Assembly (NCBI GenBank): GCA_019359435.1
Contig: JAHHHI010000055.1
Coordinates: forward strand, 124,001-188,000
Direction of reading: 5' to 3'
From: Kaiparowitsia implicata GSE-PSE-MK54-09C
Lineage (GTDB): Bacteria; Cyanobacteriota; Cyanobacteriia; Elainellales; Elainellaceae
DNA length: 64,000 nucleotides
The notes under the pieces are model-generated. The model had not been told where the DNA came from, did no database searches, and saw only the letters and a program-made list of their open reading frames with translations. The position numbers were made by a program, and so were the translations under genes. Every line of letters starts with the position of its first letter. Position 1 is the stretch's first letter. This document shows, in pieces, positions 41,523 to 50,890 of the stretch.

Positions 41523-42974
41523 ATGCTCAGCTCTAACCCTGCTAAAAAGAAGCCCACCTCCCCTATCATTCGATGGCTCAATCGCGCAGTGGCGGCGATC
41601 GCCCTGGTGAATTTGGGTCTGATCGCCTTTGACCTGAGCTACATACCGTTCCGCGACCAGTATTTGCGGTTTTTGCCCGAGTTTACCGACTGGTATGGCG
41701 AACAGTTTAAGGGCATTGAGCCGAACCCAGATACGGAGAGCTACATCCAGGCGGTGGATGATTTTGTCAACAGCGGTGGGCTCAGCGCGGGGGATGCCGA
41801 TCAGCGGTTGGCAGATTTGCGGCAGCGCAGTGTGGATATGATCAATCAAGATCCGTTTGCGATCGCCAACAAGTCGGGCACGCTGGAGCGCATCAAGCGG
41901 CGCGTGCAAGAAGAAGTAGACGAAACCAATGCCACCCAAGCCTTTGAGCAATTTTGGAGCCGCGATTATATCGAACAAGAAGGCACCGCCGGGGCGATCG
42001 CCTTCTTTAACGAGCGCGTGCGCCCGCTGATGGCGACCAACTACTACCGGGGCATTGGCGAGAACGGGCGTCCCGTTGATGAATTCTGGCGCATCGACAA
42101 CTGGTTTATTGCCATTTTTGCCGCAGATTTTGTGATTCGCACAATTCACCTAGCGCGGCGCTACAACGGCGTTAACTGGTTCGATGCCATGATCTGGCGC
42201 TGGTACGATATCTTCTTGCTGCTGCCTTTCTGGCGGTGGCTGCGGGTAATCCCCACTGTGTTGCGGGTTAACCAATCGCGGCTGATCGATTTAGAACCCG
42301 TGCGCGATCGCCTAATCCACGGCGTCATTGCCAGCGTGTCTATTGAGATGACCGAAATTGTGGTGCTCCGCGTCGTCGAACAACTGCAACAGCTCGTTCG
42401 CGATGGCAGCGCCGTGCAGTGGCTGATGTATCCCGAAAAGCGCCGTCGCTATGTCGACATTACAGGCGTCGATGAAGCAGCCGAAATCTCCAAAGAAGTG
42501 ACGCACCTGCTGGTCTATCAAATGCTGCCGCAGATCAAGCCCGAGATCGAAGCTATAGCAAAGCACAGCGTCGAATCCATGCTGCGGCAATCCCCGGCCT
42601 ATCGCGGGCTCGTCCAAATCCCCGGATTGGGCGCCCTTCCCCATCGCATCAACGAGCGCGTGATTGCCGATGCGACTGACAACGCCTACCAAAGCCTCGT
42701 GAGTTCTCTCGAAGACGACGAAGGCAAAGCGCTGTCGCAGGCGTTGGTGGCTCGTATGGGTGAGGTCATTCGCACAGAGTTGATCAACGACGGCACCCTC
42801 CAGACGTTAGAAACCCTCATCGTCGATTTGCTAGAAGAACTCAAACACAACTATGTGGAACAACTGGGCGAAAAAGACTTTGACGACATTGAGTATGAAA
42901 CCCATCACCTGTATGAAATGACCCAGGGCAGTCGGTCTGCTCGCCCGGCTCTAGGCCCCAAGCAATCTCCCTGA
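41523..42974 (+). CDS. Multi-helix membrane protein, cyanobacterial (hypothetical)
   Basis: 483 residues. Hydrophobic segments lie at ~22-42, ~198-212 and ~232-248, the last two flanking basic/aromatic stretches (IRTIHLARRYNGVNWFDAMIWRWYDIF, RWLRVIPTVLRVNQSRLIDLEP), which gives a voltage-sensor-like look but no pore signature. The N-terminal ~150 residues between helices 1 and 2 and the C-terminal ~230 residues are soluble and helical (VRDRLIHGVIASVSIEM..., LEDDEGKALSQALVARMGE). It probably belongs to a conserved cyanobacterial family. It starts at ATG 41523 in a divergent spacer with the GHL10 gene. Function unknown. Confidence 0.72.
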   Translation: MLSSNPAKKKPTSPIIRWLNRAVAAIALVNLGLIAFDLSYIPFRDQYLRFLPEFTDWYGEQFKGIEPNPDTESYIQAVDDFVNSGGLSAGDADQRLADLRQRSVDMINQDPFAIANKSGTLERIKRRVQEEVDETNATQAFEQFWSRDYIEQEGTAGAIAFFNERVRPLMATNYYRGIGENGRPVDEFWRIDNWFIAIFAADFVIRTIHLARRYNGVNWFDAMIWRWYDIFLLLPFWRWLRVIPTVLRVNQSRLIDLEPVRDRLIHGVIASVSIEMTEIVVLRVVEQLQQLVRDGSAVQWLMYPEKRRRYVDITGVDEAAEISKEVTHLLVYQMLPQIKPEIEAIAKHSVESMLRQSPAYRGLVQIPGLGALPHRINERVIADATDNAYQSLVSSLEDDEGKALSQALVARMGEVIRTELINDGTLQTLETLIVDLLEELKHNYVEQLGEKDFDDIEYETHHLYEMTQGSRSARPALGPKQSP

Positions 42975-43052
42975 CGAGTAGGCACTGACTCAGATCTGGA
43001 AGAATTGGGATACCCGGCGTTGCGATCATCCAGGCGATCCCCAGCCCCAGCC

Positions 43053-43874
43053 TCATCCCGACGCAGACTCTCGAAACAGGCGCTCATGCTCCGCGTTATA
43101 GAGGCGCGATCGCCATTTCTCTTCATCGTGACGATCGGTTGCAGCCAATGCTGGGCTAATGACGTAGAGCGTGGTGCGGGTTAGGTTGTGGCGCTGGGTG
43201 ACGGCTGCCATGTCTGCAAGCAGGGTCACATGCACCTGCTCATCTGCCCAGCCGAGCCGAAAGCAAATCGCCACGGGCGTTTCTGGCGGATAGTGCTGCA
43301 ACAGCTGCGCCTGCGCCTGCGCCACATGGCGCGCGCTGAGGTAAAGACAAAGGCTTGCTCGATGCGCCGCCAACGCCGCTAAGTCTTCCCCATCGGGGAC
43401 TTGGGTGCGTCCGCTGATGCGCGTCAGAATTAGGGTTTGCACCAAACCAGGAACGGTGAGTTCGGTTTTGAGATGGGCCGCCGCCGCTTGGAACGCACTG
43501 ATGCCGGGGATCACTTCAAAGGGAATGCCAACTTGGGCGATCGCCCGCATTTGTTCATACACCGCACTATAGAGGCAGGGATCGCCGGAATGCAGGCGCA
43601 CAATAATGGCGTGCGATCGCGCCCGATCCACGAGCAGCGCCACAATCTCTTCTAACGTCTTGGAGGCGGTGGGGATCACTTCAGCGTCAGAACGCACCAT
43701 CTGCAACACAGGCGGCGGGATCAGCGAATCGGCAAACAGCACCACATCCGCCGCTGCTAGCAGCCGGTGCGCCTTCATCGTCAACAGCTCGGGATCGCCC
43801 GGCCCCGCTCCTACGATGTAAACGGTGCCCGGGCTTGGGTCTATTTCCCCCGGCATAGATGGTGCGATCGCCAT
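43053..43874 (-). CDS. cobM: Precorrin-4 C11-methyltransferase
   Basis: A 273-residue tetrapyrrole SAM methylase of cobalamin synthesis. Visible: VYIVGAGPGDPELLTMKAHRLLAAADVVLFADSL near the N terminus, IVRLHSGDPCLYSAVYEQM, FEVIPGISAFQAAAAHLKTELTVP and LILTRISGRTQVP. These order exactly as in CobM/CbiF. The ATG at 43874 has GAGG with a 5-base spacer. Lgt follows upstream on the same strand, with a 126-bp non-coding gap. Confidence 0.93.
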   Translation of the reverse strand: MAIAPSMPGEIDPSPGTVYIVGAGPGDPELLTMKAHRLLAAADVVLFADSLIPPPVLQMVRSDAEVIPTASKTLEEIVALLVDRARSHAIIVRLHSGDPCLYSAVYEQMRAIAQVGIPFEVIPGISAFQAAAAHLKTELTVPGLVQTLILTRISGRTQVPDGEDLAALAAHRASLCLYLSARHVAQAQAQLLQHYPPETPVAICFRLGWADEQVHVTLLADMAAVTQRHNLTRTTLYVISPALAATDRHDEEKWRSRLYNAEHERLFRESASG

Positions 43875-44000
43875 GCCAACCTCAGCCCTCAGCTAGATAC
43901 AACATCATCCAAACGACTCAAGTGCCAGAGTTTTTTCAGCAGACCATCCGGATGCCTCACCCCATTCTGAGTAAAAGGGAATGGTAGATGCACCCTGATT

Positions 44001-44861
44001 TCAACCCCGGAGGAAACTTCGGGGTTTTCTTTTTGAGAGTCGCACACTGCTTCCCGGCAGGGAACGATTTCCCCAATACAGCCAGGCCAGACCCAACCCA
44101 CCCAGCGCCATCTGCACAAGACTAACCACCTGTGCAATCCGCAACGGCCCCAGCATCAGGCTGTCCATTCGCAGCCCTTCAATCCAAAAGCGTCCGGCCC
44201 CATAGGCAATGAGATACACGAGCAAAATCGTCCCCAGTTTCAGCGGCAAGCGATTGCGCGCTCCGGCAAAAAACAGCACCAGCAGCAGCGTCAGCACACC
44301 CACATTCCACAGCGACTCATACAAAAACGTGGGATGAAAATACTCAAACTGCGTGTAGCTCGGTGGCCGCTGCGCCAGGGGAATGTAGAGCTTCCACGGC
44401 AGATCTGTAGGACGGCCAAAGGCCTCGGAGTTAAAAAAGTTGCCCCAGCGCCCGATCGCCTGACCCAGCGCTAGAGACGGCGCTACTACGTCTCCGAGTT
44501 GCCAAAACGAAATGCGATGGCGGCGGCTAAAAAGCAACATCGCCAACAGGCCTCCCAAAATTGCGCCGTGAATGGCAATGCCACCCTGCCAAATGGCCAG
44601 CGCTGTTGCCGGATTTTGGGCGTAATTCTCCCACTCAAACAACACGTAATAGAGCCGCGCCGCCGGAATCGCCCCAATCACCAGCCAAATCGCCAGGTCG
44701 CCAATTAGGTCGGAATTAATCTGACGGCGATCGCCCAACCGCTGCGCCAGCGTCAGCCCTAGAATAACGGAGGACGCAATCAGCAGGCCATACCATCGAA
44801 GGGTAATGGGGCCAATTTCAACCAGATCTGGCCCTGGCGACGTAAACAAAAAGGCAAGCAT
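44001..44861 (-). CDS. lgt: Prolipoprotein diacylglyceryl transferase
   Basis: A 286-residue integral membrane enzyme that adds diacylglycerol to the lipobox Cys of lipoproteins. Family landmarks: [30 protein letters not shown] with the essential His, and [13 protein letters not shown], the Lgt signature with the Arg and Asn residues. About seven transmembrane helices. A lipoprotein substrate in the window is the serpin at 55490. The C-terminal tail is short and basic ([12 protein letters not shown]) and is overlapped by the plus-strand terminator. Confidence 0.95.
   Translation of the reverse strand: MLAFLFTSPGPDLVEIGPITLRWYGLLIASSVILGLTLAQRLGDRRQINSDLIGDLAIWLVIGAIPAARLYYVLFEWENYAQNPATALAIWQGGIAIHGAILGGLLAMLLFSRRHRISFWQLGDVVAPSLALGQAIGRWGNFFNSEAFGRPTDLPWKLYIPLAQRPPSYTQFEYFHPTFLYESLWNVGVLTLLLVLFFAGARNRLPLKLGTILLVYLIAYGAGRFWIEGLRMDSLMLGPLRIAQVVSLVQMALGGLGLAWLYWGNRSLPGSSVRLSKRKPRSFLRG
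44003..44034 (+). terminator. Plus-strand terminator inside the 3' end of lgt
   Basis: Stem AACCCCG/CGGGGTT with a GGAAAC-type loop, followed by TTTTCTTTTT, a textbook rho-independent form on the plus strand. The bases also encode the last residues of lgt on the opposite strand. No plus-strand gene lies between 42974 and here. Confidence 0.75.
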
Positions 44862-45115
44862 AGCGCTGGCTCAACCCGTATTGGTGCTTCGCCAGTCTAT
44901 CAAATCCATCTGCGAGGCCGCAGAAGAGTTGTCTGGCTAGCTGCCGCCTCAGCCGGGGGCTGGTAGGATTGCTAGCAGCGCGTCTCGCCCCGGTTGAAGG
45001 CTTCTGATGGATTGGCAGACTGTCACGAGACAAACTAAAGACGAAGTCTATTTCCTGCCAGTAACCCCTAGCGGTAAACCCCTAATCCAGCTTGTGAGAT
45101 CTCCAGTAGAGCCCT

Positions 45116-46372
45116 ATGGACGCATCGGTTGCATCATTAGAATCAGCGGCGATCGCCCATCTCCGCACCCCCCAAGCCATTCGCGAACGCTGTGGGGTCT
45201 TGTTTGAGCAGGCGTGCGCTGGCCGGTTGCAGCATTTTCGCTGCAATCTTGATCGGCTAGATGCCACCGCAGACTATGTGCTGACAGTGATGCACGCCAA
45301 CTATCCCACTCTAGACGTGCCGTTTCACAGCCGCTGGCGACACTTTGGGGCAGGCGGCGTCGATCGGCGGGCGCAACTGGCGCAGCAGTTGGCCGCGCTC
45401 GACCCTGTGGAACGGGCACGGGTGCACTATGACTTGGTGATTCCTAGCGTGCTGCTAGATGCCGGTGCTGGAGCCGCGTGGCACTATCATGAGGCAGAAT
45501 CAGGAATCACGCTGGGACGATCAGAGGGGTTGGCGATCGCCAGCTATCACCTCTTCCTCAGCGGTGCGCTCTCAGACGACGACGCTAACCCGCTGCAAAC
45601 CACCGCAGCCGGGTTGGAAACACTGACGGAAGCGACCCTGTGCCAACGTTTTCAGGTAAGCGACGCCAATCCTCTCGTGGGCGTCGCGGGGCGACTGGCG
45701 CTCATGCAGAGGCTGGGGCGAAGCCTGCGGCAGCATTCCCACTACTTCACAACGGATGGCTCCAAACCACCGCGACCGGGGTATCTGGTGGATTATTTGC
45801 TCGATCAGGCTGTGGGCAATCAGCTCTCGGCCCCGGTGGTGCTGGGTGCGGTGCTGGAGGGGTTGGGCGATATTTGGGCGGGGCGCATCACCCTAGGCGA
45901 CACAAATTTGGGCGACGTGTGGCCCCATTCGGCTCTGCCGCACGATGCACCGGGCAGCAATCTGGTACCGTTTCACAAGCTGTCGCAGTGGCTGACCTAT
46001 TCGCTGCTAGAGCCGCTGCAAGCGTTGGGGCTGACCATTACCGATTTAGATCAGTTGACGGGTTTGGCAGAATATCGCAACGGTGGACTGTGCGTAGATT
46101 TGGGGCTGCTGACACCCCGATATCCTGACATTCTGACAGACCGGCATTTGCCCAGTGCCGAGGTAATTGTGGAATGGCGGGCGCTGACGGTAGCGCTGCT
46201 AGATCGGGTGGGCGATCGCATCCGCACCCAACTCCACCTCAGCCCGGTGGAGCTACCCTTGGTCAAAATTCTCGAAGGCGGCACCTGGGCAGCAGGCCGC
46301 AAAATCGCGGCAGACCTGCGCCCCGACGGCAGCCCTCCCATCCAGATTAACAGCGACGGCACTGTATTTTAG
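45116..46372 (+). CDS. URC4/Urg3-family protein (DUF1688), uracil catabolism
   Basis: 418 residues. The pattern (LRTPQAIRERCGVLFEQACAGRLQHF, HSRWRHF, LVIPSVLLDAGAGAAWHYHE, SEGLAIASYHLF, PRPGYLVDYLL, LGDVWPHSALP, VPFHKLSQWLTYSLLEPL, RNGGLCVDLGLL) matches DUF1688, the family of yeast Urc4/Urg3. URC4 is required for uracil use by the URC pathway in Lachancea kluyveri; its exact reaction is unresolved. It converges on the URC1-type gene, 62 bp apart. The ATG at 45116 gives MDASVASLESAAIAHL. The spacer 44862-45115 shows nothing recognisable. Confidence 0.85.
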   Translation: MDASVASLESAAIAHLRTPQAIRERCGVLFEQACAGRLQHFRCNLDRLDATADYVLTVMHANYPTLDVPFHSRWRHFGAGGVDRRAQLAQQLAALDPVERARVHYDLVIPSVLLDAGAGAAWHYHEAESGITLGRSEGLAIASYHLFLSGALSDDDANPLQTTAAGLETLTEATLCQRFQVSDANPLVGVAGRLALMQRLGRSLRQHSHYFTTDGSKPPRPGYLVDYLLDQAVGNQLSAPVVLGAVLEGLGDIWAGRITLGDTNLGDVWPHSALPHDAPGSNLVPFHKLSQWLTYSLLEPLQALGLTITDLDQLTGLAEYRNGGLCVDLGLLTPRYPDILTDRHLPSAEVIVEWRALTVALLDRVGDRIRTQLHLSPVELPLVKILEGGTWAAGRKIAADLRPDGSPPIQINSDGTVF

Positions 46373-46434
46373 GTCAGTAGACCCCGCTTGCGCCAACCCA
46401 TGTCACAAGCGGTAGAGCGGCGAGATTCCACCCT

Positions 46435-47700
46435 TTACGAATAATCGCGCCCCTTAATTTTTGCCAGATCTTCTTCGCTGAGCCCCCCCGTGTCGGAATA
46501 GTAGCCTGCGGATTTCTTCGCTTCAATTTCAACCTGAGCATCCGCTGGCACCAGCTCCGGCGGGATGGGGATGCGTTCTACCACCTCAATCCCGGAGTGG
46601 GTGATGGCGTTGTATTTAAGATTGCTCATCGACACCAGCTGATCAATTTTGGTAATGCCCAACCAGTGCAACACATCGGGCATCAGCTCCTGAAAGCGCA
46701 TGTCTTGCACCCCGGCCACACATTCGGTGCGGAGGAAGTAGGCATCCGCGCGATCGCCCCCTTCTTGGCGTTTTCGAGCGTTATAGACCAAAAACTTAGT
46801 CACTTCGCCCAGCGCCCGCCCTTCTTTGCGGCAGTAGACAATGATCCCTGTGCCGCCCGCCTGCGCAGCCTGAATGCACACCTCAATACCATGCACCAGG
46901 TAAGGACGGCAGGTGCAAATATCAGAGCCAAACACATCAGACCCATTGCACTCGTCGTGGACGCGGAGCGCGAGCGGCTTAGTGGGGTCGGCGATCGCCC
47001 CAATATCGCCCACGATATAGACGGTGGTGCCCCCAATCGGCGGCAAAAACACATGCAGGTCTTGCCGCGTCACCAGTTCGGGGAACATGCCCCCCGTTTG
47101 CTGAAACAAAATGCGGCGCAGTTCCCACTCATCCACATTCAGCCGCTTGGCAATGCCAGGAAGATACCAAACCGGGTCGATAGCGGCTTTAGTCACCCGC
47201 AGGTTGCCGTCGGCCTTGAGCAGCGTGCCGTCTACCTTAAGTCGCCCCTTCGCAATCTCATCCTTCAGCTCGGGGATTTGGATATGGGCCTTGGTCACAG
47301 CAATGGTGGGGCCAATATCGTAGTCATCTTTAGGAAACTGGGAGGAAAAGATATTCGGGGCGATCGCCCCCAACGGATCAAGCGACACAATTTTGTCTGG
47401 GTCACTCCAACTCGGGTATGGCCCAAACTCTACAACCGGTGCAGTATTGGTAAAGTCGGCCTTGTGGTTAGGGTCGAGCACACCGCTTGCCACCGCCAGC
47501 GCCCGATACACGCTGTAGGCGCCGCCCATCGTGCCAATCACGTTACGGTGGTTGCGGCTCCGCACCGAGCCAATGATAGGCCCCCGCTCTAGGGGATCAC
47601 TCGCCCCCCAGCGAATGGGATGAACCTTCTCGCCTGTGGCATTGGGATGAGACGTTAGGATAATGTGCTTACGCTTTTGCGGAGACTGAGCATCGGTCAT
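46435..47700 (-). CDS. URC1-type GTP cyclohydrolase II-like protein (uracil catabolism)
   Basis: 421 residues, longer than RibA. Residues ~1-190 match the GTP_CH_N-type extension (GEKVHPIRWGASDPLERGPIIGSV, RNVIGTMGGAYSVYRAL, NTAPVVEFGPYPSW). About residues 210-380 are RibA-like: the zinc ligands ECNGSDVFGSDICTC (C-x10-C-x-C) and YCRKEGRALGE are conserved. URC1 of yeast is required for uracil degradation and is thought to act on a uridine nucleotide instead of GTP. Its neighbours URC4 (convergent) and upp (divergent) support this role over riboflavin synthesis. The spacer to upp is AT-rich. Confidence 0.85.
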   Translation of the reverse strand: MTDAQSPQKRKHIILTSHPNATGEKVHPIRWGASDPLERGPIIGSVRSRNHRNVIGTMGGAYSVYRALAVASGVLDPNHKADFTNTAPVVEFGPYPSWSDPDKIVSLDPLGAIAPNIFSSQFPKDDYDIGPTIAVTKAHIQIPELKDEIAKGRLKVDGTLLKADGNLRVTKAAIDPVWYLPGIAKRLNVDEWELRRILFQQTGGMFPELVTRQDLHVFLPPIGGTTVYIVGDIGAIADPTKPLALRVHDECNGSDVFGSDICTCRPYLVHGIEVCIQAAQAGGTGIIVYCRKEGRALGEVTKFLVYNARKRQEGGDRADAYFLRTECVAGVQDMRFQELMPDVLHWLGITKIDQLVSMSNLKYNAITHSGIEVVERIPIPPELVPADAQVEIEAKKSAGYYSDTGGLSEEDLAKIKGRDYS

Positions 47701-48058
47701 GGCAACTAACCTGCACCCCTATGGGGAAAATCTAATTGAGAGTGGTACAGTAATCCTACCTTAAGAATCCACTGAACAACTGTCCGTCATAATCACTTCA
47801 TCACGACAGAAACTTAGGTCTTAAACCTTGCAGTCTACTCCTTAAATTAATAAAAATAAACCCATAGAAATCAATGTTCAAAAGTTCTCAAATCATAGTC
47901 TCTTCAGAACACTAGACACAGTCTTTCTTAGCCTCTAAAAAGGCTGTCTGTTTAATACATTTACAGTTCTGAGATATGTCTTGACAAACTGAATAGTTGC
48001 CCTTTTCCATTATCAAAGTTCTTGACATTCTTACTCTCTATTGCATCTCATAATGATA
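47701..48058. other. AT-rich divergent control region between URC1-like gene and upp
   Basis: About 360 bp clearly richer in A+T than the flanking genes, with no HIP1. TTGACA boxes occur at 47981 and 48022, but neither has a -10 hexamer at a good 16-18 bp spacing. A small AGCCT/AGGCT hairpin is near 47929-47944. Both genes are probably controlled here, so this is where a pyrimidine- or nitrogen-responsive site would be sought. Confidence 0.5.
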
Positions 48059-48694
48059 ATGACGCCTAACCTACAGCTCATCCAACATCCACTGGTGCAG
48101 CATAAACTCACGCTGATGCGTCGAGTCGATACCCACACGCAAGATTTTCGACGGCTGATGAAAGAAATTTCGCTGCTGCTGGCCTACGAAGTCACTCGCG
48201 ATTTAGCTTTAAAGAAAGAGCTGATTCAAACCCCAATTGCAACAACCCAAGCCCCGGTATTGGCCGCAGAGAAAAATATGGTCATTGTGTCAATCATGCG
48301 AGCAGGACAAGGGCTTTTGGATGGCATGCTTGAGCTGATTCCTACTGCAAAAGTAGGGCACATTGGGCTATATCGTGAACCCACAACATTAACGGTAGTG
48401 GAATATTATTTGAAGCTGCCCAATGACACTGATCAGCGCGATATGTTAGTGGTTGACCCCATGCTAGCGACGGGCAACTCTGCAGTCGCAGCCGTGGAGC
48501 GATTGAAGGAAGCAAACCCACTGTCGATCAAATTTGTATGCCTGCTCGCGGCACCGGAGGGCATTGCCCAATTTCAGGAGCAGCATCCCGATGTGCCGAT
48601 TTACACGGCTTCTGTCGATGAGCGGCTCGATGAGCATGGCTACATTGTGCCGGGACTAGGGGATGCGGGCGATCGCCTATTTGGCACGAAGTAA
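48059..48694 (+). CDS. upp: Uracil phosphoribosyltransferase
   Basis: 211 residues. Makes UMP from uracil and PRPP. The N terminus [18 protein letters not shown] and the PRPP motif [19 protein letters not shown] are typical, and the C-terminal [30 protein letters not shown] is the UPRT signature. The frame opens at a TTG (48041); ATGs at 48053 and 48059 are likelier, with no clear Shine-Dalgarno. In the URC pathway UPRT supplies UMP; here it is divergent from the URC1-like gene, so the pair may be coregulated. Codon use is more AT-rich than in neighbours. Confidence 0.95.
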   Translation: MTPNLQLIQHPLVQHKLTLMRRVDTHTQDFRRLMKEISLLLAYEVTRDLALKKELIQTPIATTQAPVLAAEKNMVIVSIMRAGQGLLDGMLELIPTAKVGHIGLYREPTTLTVVEYYLKLPNDTDQRDMLVVDPMLATGNSAVAAVERLKEANPLSIKFVCLLAAPEGIAQFQEQHPDVPIYTASVDERLDEHGYIVPGLGDAGDRLFGTK

Positions 48695-48700
48695 GCCGCA

Positions 48701-48781
48701 GGGTAAACCGCAAACCCTTGGCTTGAGACGCGTTTAATCAAGCTTCAGGATACAAGTTTCAACGCGTTCGCGGTTTAACCC
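48701..48781. terminator. Nested inverted repeats between convergent upp and histidine kinase
   Basis: Outer arms GGGTAAACCGC and GCGGTTTAACCC pair with one bulge; inside, ACGCGT-centred arms can pair. It lies in the 99-bp convergent spacer, so a bidirectional terminator is plausible. There is no T-run. Confidence 0.45.
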
Positions 48782-48793
48782 CGAAAGTTTCTG

Positions 48794-50890
48794 CTATGCC
48801 GACACCATCGAAGGCGAGGTAGAAGGAGCGATCGCCCCGGCCTCTGCTGAGAGGCTCACTGGAATTTCGATCAGAACGTCAGTTCCCTGTTGGGGCACAG
48901 AGGCAACCGTAAGGTGCCCACCATGCTGGTGTACTACGGTTTGAAAGCTAACCGCCAGACCCAGCCCGCACCCTTGACCGACCGCCTTGGTCGTAAAGAA
49001 GGGGTCAAATATCTTAGCTTCCAACTCTGGATCAATGCCGCAGCCGTTATCTGAAATCACGATACGAACCCACGGGCACTGCTGTTCTGGGTGGTGAAAG
49101 GCTTCAGTGGTGATGGTAATGAGTTTCTGCGGGCGATCGCTCAACCCCAGCGCCTCCACTGCGTTAATCAGCAAGTTCATAAACACCTGGTTCATCAGCG
49201 CAGGATAGCACTCTACCTCCGGTAACTCGCCATAGTTGCGGCGCATCTCAATGTCTTGCGAGACTTGCTGATGCACCATTGCCAGGGTGCTGTTCAACCC
49301 ATCATGGAGATTAACCACCTTGCAGTTAGCTTCATCTAGCCGAGCAAAATTTCGCAGCGCCAGCACTATCTCCCGAATCCTGCCCGCTCCAGACTTCATG
49401 GATTGCAGAATGCGTGGCAAATCTTGCACCAAAAAATCGTAATCGATCTCGTCGCGCAAGCGTTCGAGATCTAGCGTATTGACTGTGGACTGCTGAGAGC
49501 CCTCAACCATCTGCATTAAATCGTGGACGTAGCGCTCAACATAGGGAATATTGCCGTAGATAAAACTGATGGGGTTGTTAATTTCATGGGCTACACCCGC
49601 CACCATCTGCCCCAAACTCGACATTTTTTCGCTTTGAATCAGCTGCGCCTGGGTTCGCTGCAGCGCTTGCAGGGCCTCAGTCAGGCGCTCAGCTTGGGCT
49701 GCACTCTCGGCAGCCTGCTGCCGCATTTGGTGGTAAAGATGGGCCTGCTGAATTGAAATCGCCAACTGGTCGGCAACCGCTTGTGCCAGCTTTTGATCGT
49801 CTTTGCTCCAGTAGCGCACATTGGCGCATTGGTTCAGGTAAAGAATGGCTTGCAGTCTGCCGTTCGCCTGCGCCGGAATCACCAGCGAGGATTTAATCTG
49901 AGATAGCTGGTATTCCTGATTGTCTGTTCCGATCCGCGCATCTTCTGAGACGTCAGACACGACGACCTGCTGGCGGTTTTGAATCACCCATTGAGTCATG
50001 GGGCCGTTGGTATCAAAGTAGTCGATGGAGGGCTGAAAGGGAGCACGGCACACCTCAAACAGGTGCTTCCGGCGGAAGACCTGCTGCATCCCCTCAGGCG
50101 GCAAGTCGGCCTCTACAGGGGCGATCGCCTCATCATCTTCATCGGGATCTTCCACCAAATGAACCAGGCAGCGATCAACATGCAGGGCGTCGAGCAGTTG
50201 GGCGATCGCCTCAGGCAAAATAGCTTTTAGATCAAGGCTCTGGCGAGTTTGGGTGGTGATCCGGTTCACTAGCCGCTCTCGTTTGGCCTGCTTTTGAGTG
50301 CGTTCATAGAGCTGCGCTTGGCAAATCGCGATACTGAGCTGCTGGGCGATCGCCTGCACAAACTCGACTTCTGCCACAGTCCACTGGCGATCGCCCACCC
50401 CACTGCACACAATAAATCCGGTTGATCCATCCTGCCCACCCACTGGGATCAGAATTGAAGCCTTCGTGTCAGCCCCTAGCAGCGCATCGGGTTGAGAGGC
50501 CGGGCAATCGCGCAGTAGCGCTGTCAGCAATTCCAGGCCTGACGGTTTGGGGACGTGGCCTACACTCACCACCAGTTCTCCCCGCTGAATCAGCGGAGCC
50601 ACAGCCTCTAGCCGCGACAACGCATAATGCCCCAGGCACGAGGGCAGATCAGCTCGACTGCGCTCACAGACAACCTGCACCCGCTCTAAGTCTGGAAAAT
50701 ACCAGAAGAAGAGGCACTGGTGCGTCTGCAAAAGCTCTGCAATTTCATCCACAGCTGTTTGCAGGACTACTGGCAATTCTAGCGAATTGCGGATTCGATC
50801 AACCACGTGCCGCAGCAGCGCATCTTGACGCGTGGTATGGAGACAATTGTCAGGATGAGGAACTTCAGGTGAATTTGGGGAAGACGACAC
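48794..50890 (-). CDS. GAF-domain sensor histidine kinase
   Basis: 698 residues, soluble. Two GAF domains are at ~30-200 and ~215-395 (LVIPAQANGRLQAILYLNQC, WTVAEVEFVQAIAQQLSIAICQAQLYERTQ), then a coiled coil to the H-box SLGQMVAGVAHEINNPISF with His435, and an HATPase domain with N box (MNLLINAVEAL), DNGCGID and GCGLGLAVSF. No transmembrane helix and no adjacent response regulator, so it is an orphan cytoplasmic kinase. The GAF domains show no obvious bilin Cys. The ligand is unknown; it lies between upp and the deaminase gene, which hints at but does not prove a link to pyrimidine sensing. Confidence 0.88.
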   Translation of the reverse strand: MSSSPNSPEVPHPDNCLHTTRQDALLRHVVDRIRNSLELPVVLQTAVDEIAELLQTHQCLFFWYFPDLERVQVVCERSRADLPSCLGHYALSRLEAVAPLIQRGELVVSVGHVPKPSGLELLTALLRDCPASQPDALLGADTKASILIPVGGQDGSTGFIVCSGVGDRQWTVAEVEFVQAIAQQLSIAICQAQLYERTQKQAKRERLVNRITTQTRQSLDLKAILPEAIAQLLDALHVDRCLVHLVEDPDEDDEAIAPVEADLPPEGMQQVFRRKHLFEVCRAPFQPSIDYFDTNGPMTQWVIQNRQQVVVSDVSEDARIGTDNQEYQLSQIKSSLVIPAQANGRLQAILYLNQCANVRYWSKDDQKLAQAVADQLAISIQQAHLYHQMRQQAAESAAQAERLTEALQALQRTQAQLIQSEKMSSLGQMVAGVAHEINNPISFIYGNIPYVERYVHDLMQMVEGSQQSTVNTLDLERLRDEIDYDFLVQDLPRILQSMKSGAGRIREIVLALRNFARLDEANCKVVNLHDGLNSTLAMVHQQVSQDIEMRRNYGELPEVECYPALMNQVFMNLLINAVEALGLSDRPQKLITITTEAFHHPEQQCPWVRIVISDNGCGIDPELEAKIFDPFFTTKAVGQGCGLGLAVSFQTVVHQHGGHLTVASVPQQGTDVLIEIPVSLSAEAGAIAPSTSPSMVSA

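Noticed and set aside
46597-47592. 331-codon frame antisense to the URC1-like gene
   Set aside because: It lies wholly opposite a gene with clear family motifs and has no domain; high GC gives long shadow frames.
46435-47700. Reading the URC1-like gene as ribA for riboflavin
   Set aside because: The long N-terminal extension and the URC4/upp neighbours fit uracil catabolism better; cyanobacteria usually make riboflavin with a fused RibBA. This is a judgement, not a proof.
47745-47759. Possible NtcA site upstream of the URC1-like gene
   Set aside because: GTA and TAC are present but separated by nine bases instead of the eight of the NtcA consensus, and there is no good -10 box at the usual distance.
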